Source: an uncultured Rubrobacteraceae bacterium
GTDB taxonomy: Bacteria > Actinomycetota > Rubrobacteria > Rubrobacterales > Rubrobacteraceae
Direction of reading: 5' to 3'
Assembly: GCA_902806105.1 (NCBI GenBank)
Contig: CADCVI010000035.1
Location: forward strand, 1 to 50,946
DNA: 50,946 nt
A program made the translations under genes and the position numbers. How positions within the stretch are numbered: the first letter of the stretch is position 1; each line of letters opens with the position of its first letter. Positions 1-10,049 of this stretch are shown in pieces. The notes beneath the pieces were generated by a model. It was given only the letters and a program-made list of their open reading frames with translations, searched no databases and was not told the origin of the DNA.

Positions 1-468
1 GTGCGTCCTGGCGAACATGAAGCCGACCCCGGCCTCCCGGATGCACCGGGCGACCTCCTCGGGGCCGAGGTCTATCTCCGCCCCGAGCGCCTCCAGAACG
101 TCGGCGGAGCCCGCGAGGCTCGTCGCGGCGCGGTTGCCGTGCTTTGCGATGGTGACGCCGGCCCCGCGAGCGACGAAGGCGGCGGCGGTCGAGACGTTGA
201 TCGTGCCCTTCGCGTCGCCGCCGGTCCCGCAGGTGTCGACCACATCCTCCGGCGCTTCTACCCTTGCGGCGAACCGGCGCATCGCGCGGGCAAAGCCCAC
301 AAGTTCCCCCACCGACTCCCCGCGCACCCTCAGCGCCGTCAACAGCGCCGCCGTCACCCCGGGGCTCGCGGCACCCGACATGATCTCCCCGAGCGCCCGT
401 TCGGCCTCCCCGGCCGGCAACGCCTCCCCGGCCGCCGCCCTCCGCAACGCCTCCCGCAAGAGCGACAT
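1..468 (-). CDS. trpD: Anthranilate phosphoribosyltransferase, C-terminus cut by window edge
   Basis: It transfers the phosphoribosyl group of PRPP to anthranilate, the second committed step of tryptophan synthesis, in the cytosol. The first 156 codons are visible out of about 340-350 usual. The N-terminal helical domain is followed at about residues 78-85 by DTCGTGGD, the glycine-rich PRPP loop, then by NVST and KHGNRA, all classic TrpD motifs. The start is the ATG at 468, only 4 bases after the trpG stop, so the two are translationally coupled. The rest of the gene, including the second anthranilate site, lies left of position 1. The family call is secure; the truncation is only the window edge. 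Confidence 0.95.
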   Translation of the reverse strand, partial: MSLLREALRRAAAGEALPAGEAERALGEIMSGAASPGVTAALLTALRVRGESVGELVGFARAMRRFAARVEAPEDVVDTCGTGGDAKGTINVSTAAAFVARGAGVTIAKHGNRAATSLAGSADVLEALGAEIDLGPEEVARCIREAGVGFMFARTH

Positions 469-472
469 CGCC

Positions 473-1036
473 CTACAGCCCCAGAAAGTTCTTGAGCATC
501 TGCCGGCCGCCCTCCGTGAGGACGCTCTCGGGGTGAAACTGGACCCCCTCGACGGGCAGGTCCCTGTGCCGGACCCCCATGATGACCCCGTCCTCGGTGC
601 GGCTCGTCACCAAGAGGCTCTCGGGGACGGTCTCCGGGTCGATGACGAGGGAGTGGTAGCGCGTCGCCTGAAAGCCCTGCGGCAGCCCCCTGTAGACGCC
701 CTCGCCGTCGTGCAGGATCTTCGCGGTCTTCCCGTGTACGGGCTCCCCGCGCACCACCTTCGCCCCGTATGCCTGCCCGATGGACTGGTGCCCGAGGCAG
801 ACGCCGAGGACCGGGACCCCCTCCGGGGCCGTCTCGATGGTCTTGAGCGAGATTCCCGCCTCGTTGGGGGTGCACGGTCCCGGCGATATGACTATCCTGT
901 CCGGGTTGATGCCGGGGATCTCCTCGGGCGTGAGCTCGTCGTTCCGCTTCACGACGACCTCGGCGCCGAGCTCCCCCAGGTACTGGACGAGGTTGTACGT
1001 AAAGGAGTCGTAGTTGTCTATTACAAGAACCCGCAT
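473..1036 (-). CDS. trpG: Anthranilate synthase glutamine amidotransferase subunit
   Basis: This subunit hydrolyses glutamine and passes ammonia to TrpE, which makes anthranilate from chorismate. The 187-residue protein has the class I amidotransferase fold: oxyanion-loop SPGPCTP at 51-57, nucleophile Cys80 in GVCLGHQ, and His168 and Glu170 in FHPES. The frame stays open far upstream, but the family N-terminus ([12 protein letters not shown]) fixes the start at 1036. It lies directly upstream of trpD, whereas trpE is about 23 kb away, so the two subunits come from different transcripts. No Shine-Dalgarno is seen; a TAGAAT hexamer at 1047-1052 is 10 bases before the ATG. It could also serve PabB, since such subunits are sometimes shared. 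Confidence 0.94.
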   Translation of the reverse strand: MRVLVIDNYDSFTYNLVQYLGELGAEVVVKRNDELTPEEIPGINPDRIVISPGPCTPNEAGISLKTIETAPEGVPVLGVCLGHQSIGQAYGAKVVRGEPVHGKTAKILHDGEGVYRGLPQGFQATRYHSLVIDPETVPESLLVTSRTEDGVIMGVRHRDLPVEGVQFHPESVLTEGGRQMLKNFLGL

Positions 1037-1084
1037 GAGCCCCAGGATTCTAACAAGGAAACGGAGCGGCATGGGGAGGACTGC

Positions 1085-2035
1085 ATGACGCTCTTCCTCA
1101 CGGAGACGGAGGTCACGGGCCTCCTCGACATGCCCTCCGTCATCGACGCCGTCGAGGCCGTCCTCCGCCAGCACGCGAACGGCAAGGCTACAAACCACGC
1201 CCGCCGGCGCGCCGCGCTGCCCAAGAGCGGCCTGAACGTGATGTTCGCCGGAGCCCCGGAGATAGGGGCCCTCGGCCTGAAGGCATACACCGTCGCCAGG
1301 GGCGGCGCCCGCTTCTACACCATGCTCTTCGACCCCGAGTCCGGCGAGCTTCTCGCCCAGATGCAGTCCGACAAGCTCGGCCAGATGCGCACGGGTGCCG
1401 CGAGCGGCGTGGCGACCAGGCACCTCGCTCGCGAGGACGCGAGCACGCTCGGCGTCTACGGCGCGGGCTGGCAGGCGGAGAGCCAGGTCGAGGCCATCGC
1501 CGCCGTCAGGAGCCTGGACCGCATAATCGTCCACAGCCGCACCGAGGAGCGCCGCAAGGCCTTCGCCGAGAAGATGGGCGAGAAGCTCGGGATGGAGATA
1601 GAAACGACGGCCGCCGCCGAGGAGCCCGCAACCCAGGACATCGTCGTCACCGTCACGTCCTCCCGCTCCCCCGTCCTCAAGGGCGAGTGGCTCAAGCCCG
1701 GCGCGCACGTCAACGCCGCGGGCTCGAACTTCCTGATGAAATCCGAGATCGACCGCGAGGTCGCGTCCCGCGCCAGCCTCGTCGCCGTCGACTCCCGCGA
1801 GGAACTCGGCCTCGAAGCCGGGAACCTCCTCGCGGCCCTCGAAACCGGGACCGTCCTCCCCGAAGCCGTCCGCGAGATCGGCTCCATCGTCGCCGGACAC
1901 GTCCCCGGCCGCCAGGGCCCCGACGACATCACCCTGTTCTCCAGCCAGGGCCTCGCCCTCGAAGACCTCGCCGCCGCCCGCCTCGTCTACGACAGGGCGA
2001 AGGAGCAGGGCATCGGCCGCGAGATGGACTTCTAG
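1085..2035 (+). CDS. Ornithine cyclodeaminase / mu-crystallin family dehydrogenase
   Basis: The 316-residue protein belongs to the NAD(P)-dependent family of ornithine cyclodeaminase, alanine dehydrogenase (archaeal type) and mu-crystallin. Visible marks are Lys66 in the LGLKAY segment, the conserved [10 protein letters not shown] at 102-111, and the Rossmann glycine loop [10 protein letters not shown] at about 124-133. The open frame begins far upstream in the shadow of trpG, but the ATG at 1085 has a good GGGGAGGA ribosome site and gives the usual family length of 310-330. It is divergent from trpG with a 48-base gap. The substrate cannot be told from sequence: ornithine, alanine, other amino acids or imines are all possible. 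Confidence 0.88.
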   Translation: MTLFLTETEVTGLLDMPSVIDAVEAVLRQHANGKATNHARRRAALPKSGLNVMFAGAPEIGALGLKAYTVARGGARFYTMLFDPESGELLAQMQSDKLGQMRTGAASGVATRHLAREDASTLGVYGAGWQAESQVEAIAAVRSLDRIIVHSRTEERRKAFAEKMGEKLGMEIETTAAAEEPATQDIVVTVTSSRSPVLKGEWLKPGAHVNAAGSNFLMKSEIDREVASRASLVAVDSREELGLEAGNLLAALETGTVLPEAVREIGSIVAGHVPGRQGPDDITLFSSQGLALEDLAAARLVYDRAKEQGIGREMDF

Positions 2036-2165
2036 TTGGGGCCGGAAGATGGCTCGCGAGTAGGAGGACAGCCCTCCTCCCCGCCCGTCTACGACACGGA
2101 CGCAGTGGCGCGCGGAAGCGGAAGATGGATACGGCGCTACGCCGGATCTACTACCAGGAGGAATT

Positions 2166-4613
2166 ATGGCTGAGATCTTCGAGACCCCGCCGGCGACCGG
2201 GGGGGACTACCGGCCGCTCGGCACGGCCGAACTCACCGACCACGATAACGACAGCGTCAGGTTTCGGTCGGGGCGGACGACCGTGGAGGTTGCAGCGCTA
2301 GCCCCGAACCTGTTCCGGGTCGGCATGTTCCCCGAGGGCCGGCCCTCACGCTACGACACCGAGGCCATAGCAAAAACAAACTGGGAGAGCGGCGGAGCGG
2401 AGATCCGCCAGGAGGACGGCGTCGTCACCCTCTCGACGGGCCCCGCGACGGCGCGCGTCTCCCTCGACCCGCTCCGGATCTCTTTTGTCGACGCCGGGGG
2501 ACAGGAGTTCGCCGCGGACGACCGGGAGCTCGGGATGGGTGCTGTCGTGCGGGAGGGCGCGGACGTCTTCAGCCAGCCCCTGGGCAGCCCCGTGAGGCTC
2601 TACAAGAAGCGGATGCCGGGCGAGCGGTACTTCGGGTGCGGCGAGCGGACGAGCGGGCTGGACAAGACGGGAACTTCCCAGGTCTTCTGGAACGTCGACC
2701 CGCCGGCGGGCCACACGGCCTCCTTCAACAACCTCTACACCTCCATCCCTTTCACCCTGGTCCTTAACGGCGACTCGGGGGGCAGGGCCCACGGCCTCTT
2801 CTTCGACAACACCCACCGCGTCGAGTTCGACCTGGCGAAGGAGTCGGAGGACCGAACCTACTACGGCGCCGAGGGTGGCGACCTCGTCTACTACGTCTTC
2901 TGCGGCCCGACGCCGCGGGAAGTCCTGGACCGCTACACCGAGCTGACCGGGCGTACCCCGATGCCGCCCCTGTGGTCTCTCGGCCACCAGCAGTGCCGCT
3001 GGAGCTACGAGACCGCCGCCGAGGTCGAGGAGATCGCGCGCGGCTACCGCGAACACGACCTCCCGTGCGACACGCTCTACCTCGACATCGACTACATGGA
3101 CGGATTTCGCGTCTTCACCTGGAGCGACGAGCGCTTCCCCGAGCCCGAGAAGTTTATCCTTGGGCTCGGGGAACGGGGCTTCAACGTCGTTACCATCGTA
3201 GATCCGGGCGTGAAGGTCGACGAGACCTATTCCGTGTACGCCGAGGGTCGCGAGCGGGGCTTCTACTGCCAGACCCCCGAGGGCGAGGAGTTCCACAACG
3301 TCGTGTGGCCCGGCACCTGCGCCTTCCCGGACTACACGAACCCCTCGGCGAGAGAATGGTGGGGCGAGAACCACCGGGCGCTCCTGGACAAGGGCGTCGC
3401 CGGGATCTGGTGCGACATGAACGAGCCCTCGCTCTTCATCCCGCAGCAGTCCACGATGCCGGGCGACATCGTCCATCCCGGCGGCGGCGAGCCGAAGCGC
3501 CACGCCCAGATCCACAACACCTACGGCTCCCTCATGGCCCGCGCGACCCGGGAGGGGTTGCTGAAGCTCAGGCCCGAGAAGCGCCCGTTCGTCATCACGC
3601 GCGCGGGCTACGCAGGTCTCCAGCGCCACGCGCTGCAGTGGACCGGGGACAACTCCTCGTGGTGGGAGCACCTGTGGATGAGCATGCCCCAGCTTCAGAA
3701 CCTCGGCCTCTCGGGCGTCGCCTGGGCCGGGGTGGATATCGGCGGCTTCTTCGGCGACTCGGAGGGCGAGCTTCTCGCCCGCTGGTACGAGTTCGGCATC
3801 TTCCAGCCCTTCTGCCGCAACCACAGCGCGAAGGGGACCCGCTCCCAGGAGCCGTGGACCTTCGGCGAGGAGTACGAGGGCGCCATCCGAAAGATGCTCA
3901 AGCTCCGCCAGCGCCTCCTCCCCTACCTCTATGCCCTCTTCGAGGAGTGCCACCGGACCGGGGCCCCGATCCTGCGCCCCCTCCTCTTCGAGCACCCCGG
4001 GGACGCGGCCACCTACGCAGCCGACGACGAGTTTCTCCTCGGCGACGCCCTTCTGGTCGCCCCCATAACCAGGCCCGGCATCGAGCACCGCCACGTCTAC
4101 CTGCCCGAGGGCACCTGGTTCCACCACTGGACGGGCGAGAGGACGGAGGGACCCGCCCACATCCTCGCCCACGCGCCCCTGGGCGAACCCGCGATCTACA
4201 TGAAGGCGAACACCGCCCTCCCGCTCTGGCCGGAGATGAACCACGTAGGCGAACGAAGGGCCGACCCTCTGACCCTCCTCGTACGCCCCGCCCCGGATGC
4301 CAGGGGCGGCGAGACCACCCTCTACGAGGACGCCGGAGACGGCTTCGGCCACGAGAGCGGCGATTACGCCCGCCGGGGCATCCTGTGCGAGGCGCAGGAT
4401 GGCGAGACCAGGATCCGGCTGACGGCGCGGGAGGGCTCCTTCGCCCCCGGGCGCGAACTTGTGGTGCTGGAGATCCGGGGCGTCGATACACGCCCCGCGA
4501 GCGTCGAAACCAACGGCACGGGCGCCGACTGGGACCACGACGCCTCCACAGCCACCCTCACCGTGAAGCTCACCGAGAGCGCGGACGAGACGACGGTCAC
4601 GGTAGCCCACTGA
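2166..4613 (+). CDS. Alpha-glucosidase, glycoside hydrolase family 31
   Basis: It probably releases alpha-linked glucose (or xylose) from the non-reducing end of oligosaccharides by the retaining mechanism. The 815 residues hold an N-terminal beta-sandwich (about 1-235), the (beta/alpha)8 barrel with the signature [10 protein letters not shown] in which Asp417 is the expected nucleophile, and TGDNSS with Asp495 as expected acid/base. C-terminal beta domains follow from about 600. An AGGAGG ribosome site lies just before the ATG. There is no signal peptide, so the enzyme should act in the cytosol on imported sugars. No sugar transporter or regulator is adjacent. Specificity within GH31 is open. 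Confidence 0.93.
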   Translation: MAEIFETPPATGGDYRPLGTAELTDHDNDSVRFRSGRTTVEVAALAPNLFRVGMFPEGRPSRYDTEAIAKTNWESGGAEIRQEDGVVTLSTGPATARVSLDPLRISFVDAGGQEFAADDRELGMGAVVREGADVFSQPLGSPVRLYKKRMPGERYFGCGERTSGLDKTGTSQVFWNVDPPAGHTASFNNLYTSIPFTLVLNGDSGGRAHGLFFDNTHRVEFDLAKESEDRTYYGAEGGDLVYYVFCGPTPREVLDRYTELTGRTPMPPLWSLGHQQCRWSYETAAEVEEIARGYREHDLPCDTLYLDIDYMDGFRVFTWSDERFPEPEKFILGLGERGFNVVTIVDPGVKVDETYSVYAEGRERGFYCQTPEGEEFHNVVWPGTCAFPDYTNPSAREWWGENHRALLDKGVAGIWCDMNEPSLFIPQQSTMPGDIVHPGGGEPKRHAQIHNTYGSLMARATREGLLKLRPEKRPFVITRAGYAGLQRHALQWTGDNSSWWEHLWMSMPQLQNLGLSGVAWAGVDIGGFFGDSEGELLARWYEFGIFQPFCRNHSAKGTRSQEPWTFGEEYEGAIRKMLKLRQRLLPYLYALFEECHRTGAPILRPLLFEHPGDAATYAADDEFLLGDALLVAPITRPGIEHRHVYLPEGTWFHHWTGERTEGPAHILAHAPLGEPAIYMKANTALPLWPEMNHVGERRADPLTLLVRPAPDARGGETTLYEDAGDGFGHESGDYARRGILCEAQDGETRIRLTAREGSFAPGRELVVLEIRGVDTRPASVETNGTGADWDHDASTATLTVKLTESADETTVTVAH

Positions 4614-4620
4614 ACGCACT

Positions 4621-4664
4621 TCCCGCAGAGGGCGGGAGCTCCGGGCTGGCGGCGCGGGGCCCGG
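4621..4664 (+). terminator. Weak hairpins after the GH31 gene
   Basis: Two short stems follow the stop codon: a 6-bp stem at 4621-4637 (TCCCGC/GCGGGA, 5-base loop) and a 6-bp stem at 4641-4664 (CCGGGC/GCCCGG). Neither has a T tract. They may end the GH31 transcript or be chance in GC-rich DNA. Confidence 0.25.
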
Positions 4665-4689
4665 GAGGTGCGCCGTCCCGCGATCTGCG

Positions 4690-5586
4690 ATGAACGCGAC
4701 CTTGCGGCGGGCGGTGCTCGTCCTCGCGGCCGTGTTCTTCCTGCTGGCCGTCGGCTACCTGGCGACCGGGCTCCTCGTGGCGTCCCGGCTCTCCGCCCCG
4801 GCGCCCGAGCCCGTGGCGGCCCCGCCGGACGGCCTCGCGGTGGTGGATGTCTCCTTTGAGGCCACGGACGGGGTCCCGCTCTCGGCGTGGTGGGTGCCGC
4901 CGGCCGGCGGCGAAGTTCCCCGGCGGGCGGCCGTACTGGTCCACGGCTGGGGCGGCAGCAGGTCCGACGAGTACATAAGGGGGACCGCGCCGCTCTACGC
5001 GGAGGCGGGCTACGGCGTCCTGATGATCGACCTCCGGGGCCATGGTGAGTCCGGCGGCGACAGGCGCACCCTCGGCTACGCGGAGGTCCGCGACGTGCGC
5101 GGCGCGCTCGCGTGGCTTCAGGAGGAAGGTTTCGGACCCGGCAACGTCGTCCTGCACGGCTGGTCGATGGGCGGGGCGACGGTGGTCCGCTCGGCCCCCG
5201 AAACCGGGGTCGCCGCCGTCGTCGAGGAAGCTGGCTACGCCGACCTGCCGCTACTGCTTCGAGACCAGCTCCCCGAGAGCAGCGGCCTCCCGCGTATCTT
5301 CAACCCGGGCACGTTCCTCGCCGCGAAGCTCTTCCTGGACTTCGACCCCTGGGCCGTCAGGCCACGCGAGGAGGCGTCGCGGCTCCGGGGAGAGGGCGTC
5401 CCGCTCTTCGTCGTCCACTCGACCGCCGACGAGACCGTCCCCTACGAACACGCGCGCCTTTTCGCGCGCGCGAACCCCGACGCCGAGACATGGACGCTCG
5501 AAGGCTACGAGCACGTCGGCGCGTACGAGCACCCCGGGTACGGGGAGAAGCTCCGCGCCTTTCTGGACCGTGCGGTAACGCGCTAA
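4690..5586 (+). CDS. Membrane-anchored alpha/beta hydrolase
   Basis: This 298-residue serine hydrolase has an N-terminal hydrophobic segment at about residues 8-31, which is an uncleaved anchor or signal peptide. A short Pro/Ala linker follows, then an alpha/beta hydrolase domain. The oxyanion region is VHGWGGSRSDEY (about 84-95), the nucleophile elbow GWSMGG gives Ser159, and Asp247 (TADETVP) and His275 (GYEHVG) complete the likely triad. This layout matches extracytoplasmic BAAT/YqkD-like hydrolases of unknown substrate. It starts 76 bases after the GH31 gene on the same strand, without an obvious ribosome site at normal spacing, so co-transcription is possible but not shown. Confidence 0.85.
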   Translation: MNATLRRAVLVLAAVFFLLAVGYLATGLLVASRLSAPAPEPVAAPPDGLAVVDVSFEATDGVPLSAWWVPPAGGEVPRRAAVLVHGWGGSRSDEYIRGTAPLYAEAGYGVLMIDLRGHGESGGDRRTLGYAEVRDVRGALAWLQEEGFGPGNVVLHGWSMGGATVVRSAPETGVAAVVEEAGYADLPLLLRDQLPESSGLPRIFNPGTFLAAKLFLDFDPWAVRPREEASRLRGEGVPLFVVHSTADETVPYEHARLFARANPDAETWTLEGYEHVGAYEHPGYGEKLRAFLDRAVTR

Positions 5587-5861
5587 CCGCGACGTAGCCC
5601 CGGTTGTCGCGTTTCGGAAGCCGCGGATCCGGCCTCCGATCCTCCCCGCGACATTGCGTCCGCTACTGCGCCAGCGCCCAGGGAGGGCAAACAATAGTGC
5701 AGGCAACGAACGTCACGAGACGGCGACCCAGATCCCCCGTGCGGGCAACGAGCCCCGGCCGAGCCCTGCGAGCCCCCGCCCGTTCCGCGACGAGCGGTCC
5801 ACGCATTCTCTCGTGGCGGCCGGGACCCGTCGTGGTGAAGGTGTAGAGCCTTTCCGGGGCT

Positions 5862-6512
5862 TCAGCTTGCTTCGACGAACGGCCTGAGCCCGGGGTCGGT
5901 GAAGTCGTGGACGACGAGGACGACGCCGAGGCGTCCGAGCAGACCCGGCTCCTGGGTCGAGGCGACGCCGACGGTCGGGATGCCCGCGCCGATCGAGGAG
6001 GCGATGCCCGAGGGCGAGTCCTCGAAGGCCAGCGCCTCCCCCGCTTCTACCCCCAGGGCGTCGAGGGCGGCGGCGTACGGCGCCGGATCCGGTTTGGCCA
6101 CCCCTACGTCGTCGGCCAGGATGATCGGGTCGAACGCCTCGTCGAGGGCCAGGGAACGCAGCACGGCCAGGACGTTCTCCCTCGGGGCGTTGGTGACGAG
6201 GGCCATCTCCAGCCCCCGCTCCCTGCCCCATTCGACGAAGTCAATGAGGCCGGGCAGGGGCTCCAGGGCGGCGGCCCGCTCACGAAAGTCCGCCTCCTTC
6301 GCCTCGACCATCGCCAGCCCCTCCTCCTCCGACAGGTTCGGCAGGAGCTCCGTGACGATGTCCGGGTTGAGGCGGCCGCTCATCCTCTCCTGAAAGAACG
6401 CCCAGTCGACGTCGTAGCCGTGGGGCTTGAGCAGTTCGGCCCAGGTCGGGTGGTGGACGGAGTCCGTCTCGGCCAGCGTGCCGTCCAGATCGAAGAGGAG
6501 TGCTTTGAGCAT
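5862..6512 (-). CDS. HAD-superfamily hydrolase, beta-phosphoglucomutase/phosphatase-like
   Basis: The 216-residue protein starts with the HAD motif I FDLDGT (Asp8 nucleophile, Asp10 acid/base). A helical cap follows, then motif II TNAP, a lysine in GVAKPDP, and FEDSPSGI as motif IV. This matches subfamily IA (PGM-like, GPH/CbbY) phosphatases. Residue Asp10 is compatible with either phosphatase or mutase activity. The open frame is much longer upstream, but the motif I position fixes the ATG at 6512. No Shine-Dalgarno is present; a TATGCT hexamer at 6519-6524 ends 6 bases before the ATG, suggesting a leaderless message. The substrate is unknown. Confidence 0.88.
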   Translation of the reverse strand: MLKALLFDLDGTLAETDSVHHPTWAELLKPHGYDVDWAFFQERMSGRLNPDIVTELLPNLSEEEGLAMVEAKEADFRERAAALEPLPGLIDFVEWGRERGLEMALVTNAPRENVLAVLRSLALDEAFDPIILADDVGVAKPDPAPYAAALDALGVEAGEALAFEDSPSGIASSIGAGIPTVGVASTQEPGLLGRLGVVLVVHDFTDPGLRPFVEAS

Positions 6513-6568
6513 CACGCCAGCATAAAGGCCGCGCCCGCAAGAATCCAGGGCACCGGTACCAGGTGCTT

Positions 6569-6928
6569 CTAGACGCCGTGGTACAGGTACAGGTTGAGCG
6601 CGCGGGTGATGATGAGGAGCGAACCTATATAGAGCAGGATAAAGTACTGGCCCCGCTCCTGTCCCTTGCGCAGAGGGCTCGTCTTGTACTCGGCCATGCC
6701 GAGCAGGATCGCGATGGCGCACAGCCCCCAGACCCAGTACAGGAGCAGGTACCGGTACCCGTCGCCCGGGGCCGGGTCTACCGTCGCCCACGCAAAGACC
6801 GCCGTGATGAAGAGCGCGAGGAGGACCGAGGCGAGAAACAGCGCCTTGTTCGGCCTGCTCCTCCGCCCCCAGGCGAGCCAGCCGGAGATGAGCCCCGGCG
6901 AGCCCTTCGTCCTCGTCCTCGTAGCCAT
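6569..6928 (-). CDS. Small three-helix membrane protein, unknown
   Basis: I do not recognise this 119-residue protein. It has a basic N-terminus (about residues 1-28), then three predicted membrane helices at about 29-49, 58-78 and 94-113, with a short charged loop (KTSPLRKGQERG) between the second and third. No catalytic motif is visible. It lies upstream of the HAD gene on the same strand with a 56-base gap and is divergent from the MFS gene. A TAACAT hexamer at 6935-6940 ends 6 bases before the ATG and there is no Shine-Dalgarno, so a leaderless transcript is likely. Codon bias and membrane pattern support it as real. Confidence 0.7.
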   Translation of the reverse strand: MATRTRTKGSPGLISGWLAWGRRSRPNKALFLASVLLALFITAVFAWATVDPAPGDGYRYLLLYWVWGLCAIAILLGMAEYKTSPLRKGQERGQYFILLYIGSLLIITRALNLYLYHGV

Positions 6929-7013
6929 GCGACCATGTTAACAGGCGCTCCGGCGCGCATTCGTGAAAGCTCTTCCCGGCTTCCACGCGCGTCCCAAGAG
7001 GTAGAATCTGCCG

Positions 7014-8138
7014 ATGCGCCGACTCCTGATCCTGACCTGCGCGATGGTCCTCGCGGATACTATTTTCTACGCGGCACTCACCCCGCTCGTCCCGTACTTC
7101 ACCGGGGAGCTCGGGCTCTCGAAGTCCGCGGTCGGCGTCCTGAGCGGGGCTTTCGGGGCCGGGGTCCTGCTCGGCTCGGCGCCCGCGGGCTACCTCGCGG
7201 CCCGGCTCGGCGTGAAGCCCACGGCGCTGATCGGGCTCGGCCTGATGAGCGTTTCCAGCCTGCTCTTCGGGTTTGCGGACGCGGCCTGGGCGCTCGTGTT
7301 CCTCAGGCTCCTGGCCGGGCTCGGGAGCGCGCTCTCGTGGGTCTCGGCGTTCACGTGGCTCGTGGCGCGGGCCCCGGAGGAGCATCGGGGGCAGATGATC
7401 GGGACGCTCGTCAGCGCCGCGGTAGTGGGGGCGCTGCTCGGCCCCGTGCTCGGCGGGGCCGCCGCGACGTTCGGGATCTCCGTGACCTTCGCCCTCGTCG
7501 CGGCTTTCGGCCTCGTGGTTTCCCTCATGGTCGTCCTCACCCCCGCGCCCTCACCGACGGGCTCGGGCTCGTTCTTCGGGCTCTTCGCCGCGTTCTCACA
7601 CCCGAACCTTCTCGTGGGCCTCGCTTTTATAGGGTTCTCGCCCCTGCTCTTCGGCGTGCTAACCGTCCTCGCGCCCCTGCAGCTCTCTTCCCTGGGCTGG
7701 GGCGCGTTCGCCCTGGGCGGCGTCTTCCTCGCCGCCGCAGCGGTCGAGTCGATCGCCCATCCGCTGCTCGGCCGCTGGTCGGACAGGGTAGGCTACCGTC
7801 CGCCCATCCTCGCGGGCCTCCTCACCTCCCTCGCCATCCTGCTCGTCCTGCCCTGGGCGGGGGCCGCACTCCTCGTTGCCCTGCTCGTCGTCCTCGCCGG
7901 CGGGGCCTTCAACGCCCCCCTCGTCCCCGGCACCTCCATGTTCTCCCGCGCCGCCGAGAAGGCGGGCGTCGAGGGCGCCGTCGCCTTCGGCGCGACAAAC
8001 TTCGCCTGGGCGTCGGGATACGCCGTGGGCGCCTCCCTCGGGGGCGTCCTCTCGGACCTCGGCGGCGACCTCCTACCCTACTCCATACTCGCCGCCGTCT
8101 GCCTCCTCGCTATGATCCCGATGCGCCGCCACTCGTGA
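7014..8138 (+). CDS. Major facilitator superfamily transporter
   Basis: The 374-residue protein is hydrophobic throughout with about 12 predicted membrane helices. After helix 2 it carries a motif-A-like loop (GYLAARLGVKP) and an equivalent loop in the second half (GRWSDRVGYRPP). This is a secondary transporter driven by an ion gradient, of the drug/sugar efflux-like type; the cargo cannot be read from sequence. TAGAAT at 7002-7007 lies 6 bases before the ATG, and only a poor, distant AGAGG precedes it, so leaderless translation is plausible. It converges on the ParB-fold gene with 32 bases between stops. Confidence 0.87.
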   Translation: MRRLLILTCAMVLADTIFYAALTPLVPYFTGELGLSKSAVGVLSGAFGAGVLLGSAPAGYLAARLGVKPTALIGLGLMSVSSLLFGFADAAWALVFLRLLAGLGSALSWVSAFTWLVARAPEEHRGQMIGTLVSAAVVGALLGPVLGGAAATFGISVTFALVAAFGLVVSLMVVLTPAPSPTGSGSFFGLFAAFSHPNLLVGLAFIGFSPLLFGVLTVLAPLQLSSLGWGAFALGGVFLAAAAVESIAHPLLGRWSDRVGYRPPILAGLLTSLAILLVLPWAGAALLVALLVVLAGGAFNAPLVPGTSMFSRAAEKAGVEGAVAFGATNFAWASGYAVGASLGGVLSDLGGDLLPYSILAAVCLLAMIPMRRHS

Positions 8139-8170
8139 ACCAGGGGGAAGGGCTCGCCAGGCCCCGAGGG

Positions 8171-8770
8171 CTACGCCTTCCCGCAGCCAGGCACCGCGAT
8201 CCCCGCGGCCCGTGACGGAGGAGAGGCCAGAAGCTTGGACGCCCGGGGACCCCGTCCAGAAGATCGCCGCGGGGCAGGGTCCGCGCCGCGTCCTTCCCGC
8301 AGCGGCGTTGCTACACGCCGTGCCCTCGGCGACCAGAACTCCGTGACCTCGGCGTCGATCCACTCGACGCCATGGAAGCGGGCCACGCTCACCCGGTGGT
8401 GGCCGTCTTTCACGAAGTAGTCCTCACCCAGCTTGTAGAGGCTCACGGGGGGGAGCCAGAGCCCGGCCCGGAATGCCCTGTCGATACGCTTCCACCTCTC
8501 TTGCGAGACGCCGCGCAGCGGCATAAACCCCTCGTCGAACCAGCCGCTCTTGTCGTCGCTGCCGACGATGCGCGCCACCTCCACCGTACTCCTGCCCCGC
8601 GGGACGCCGCTGCTCGCCCCGGACGAGCGCCGCGCCTCCTGGAACGACCGCAACCCGGTCGTTCCGCGCCTCCCGCGCAGCATCGCCCCTAGACCGCGCA
8701 TCCAAGCCCTGCGCCTGGCAACGATGAAGTCCTTGTCCACCCCTTCCTCCAGGCTCATCAGGTCCACCAT
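8171..8770 (-). CDS. Solitary ParB/sulfiredoxin-fold domain protein
   Basis: The 199-residue protein carries one ParB N-terminal-like domain. The diagnostic segment is VKDGHHRVSVAR, with DGHHR at 122-126, the phosphate-binding G-x-H-R box that in chromosomal ParB binds CTP. There is no helix-turn-helix or dimerisation domain, and no parA nearby, so it is not a normal partition protein. The N-terminus is rich in Arg/Ser; the C-terminal 45 residues are basic and probably disordered. The start at 8770 is chosen because a GAGGGTGAG ribosome site precedes it; a longer frame reaches 8860 without one. Role unknown; nucleotide binding is an inference. Confidence 0.75.
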   Translation of the reverse strand: MVDLMSLEEGVDKDFIVARRRAWMRGLGAMLRGRRGTTGLRSFQEARRSSGASSGVPRGRSTVEVARIVGSDDKSGWFDEGFMPLRGVSQERWKRIDRAFRAGLWLPPVSLYKLGEDYFVKDGHHRVSVARFHGVEWIDAEVTEFWSPRARRVATPLREGRGADPAPRRSSGRGPRASKLLASPPSRAAGIAVPGCGKA

Positions 8771-8804
8771 CGCTCTCACCCTCTTTGATTCTTTAGATAC
8801 ATAT

Positions 8805-8810
8805 ATTGTA
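8805..8810 (-). promoter_or_regulatory. Possible -10 element of the ParB-fold gene
   Basis: TACAAT on the minus strand lies about 35 bases upstream of the start at 8770, inside a local AT-rich patch that stands out in this GC-rich DNA. A leader of about 28 bases would carry the GAGGGTGAG ribosome site. No clear -35 is visible. Confidence 0.4.
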
Positions 8811-8938
8811 CCGCTCACGCGTACCGTGCCCGGACCGCCGCCTTCGTGCAGGAGGGGCATGGCGACCAGCCCTTGCCTCTGGCCCCCTGTGGTGCAAACA
8901 TAGGCCCCGCTGGATCAACCGAGGAATGGGGGATAAGT

Positions 8939-10048
<1,110 letters not shown>

Positions 10049-10049
10049 G

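Noticed and set aside
17..1084. Plus-strand open frame upstream of the ornithine cyclodeaminase gene, continuous with it
   Set aside because: It lies antisense to trpD and trpG, has no similarity, and a good ribosome site marks the start at 1085.
2346..4619. A 757-codon open frame antisense to the GH31 gene
   Set aside because: It is a mirror of GC-rich codon use; the translation is low in motifs and the plus strand encodes a full GH31 enzyme with catalytic residues.
5587..5861. RNA gene or small ORF in the gap between convergent genes
   Set aside because: Only weak 6-bp stems are present and the open frames are Arg/Pro-rich shadows; nothing can be supported.
8846..8938. ATG start of adhC at 8846
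   Set aside because: The added 31 residues do not resemble class III dehydrogenases; the TTG at 8939 has a ribosome site and gives the normal length.
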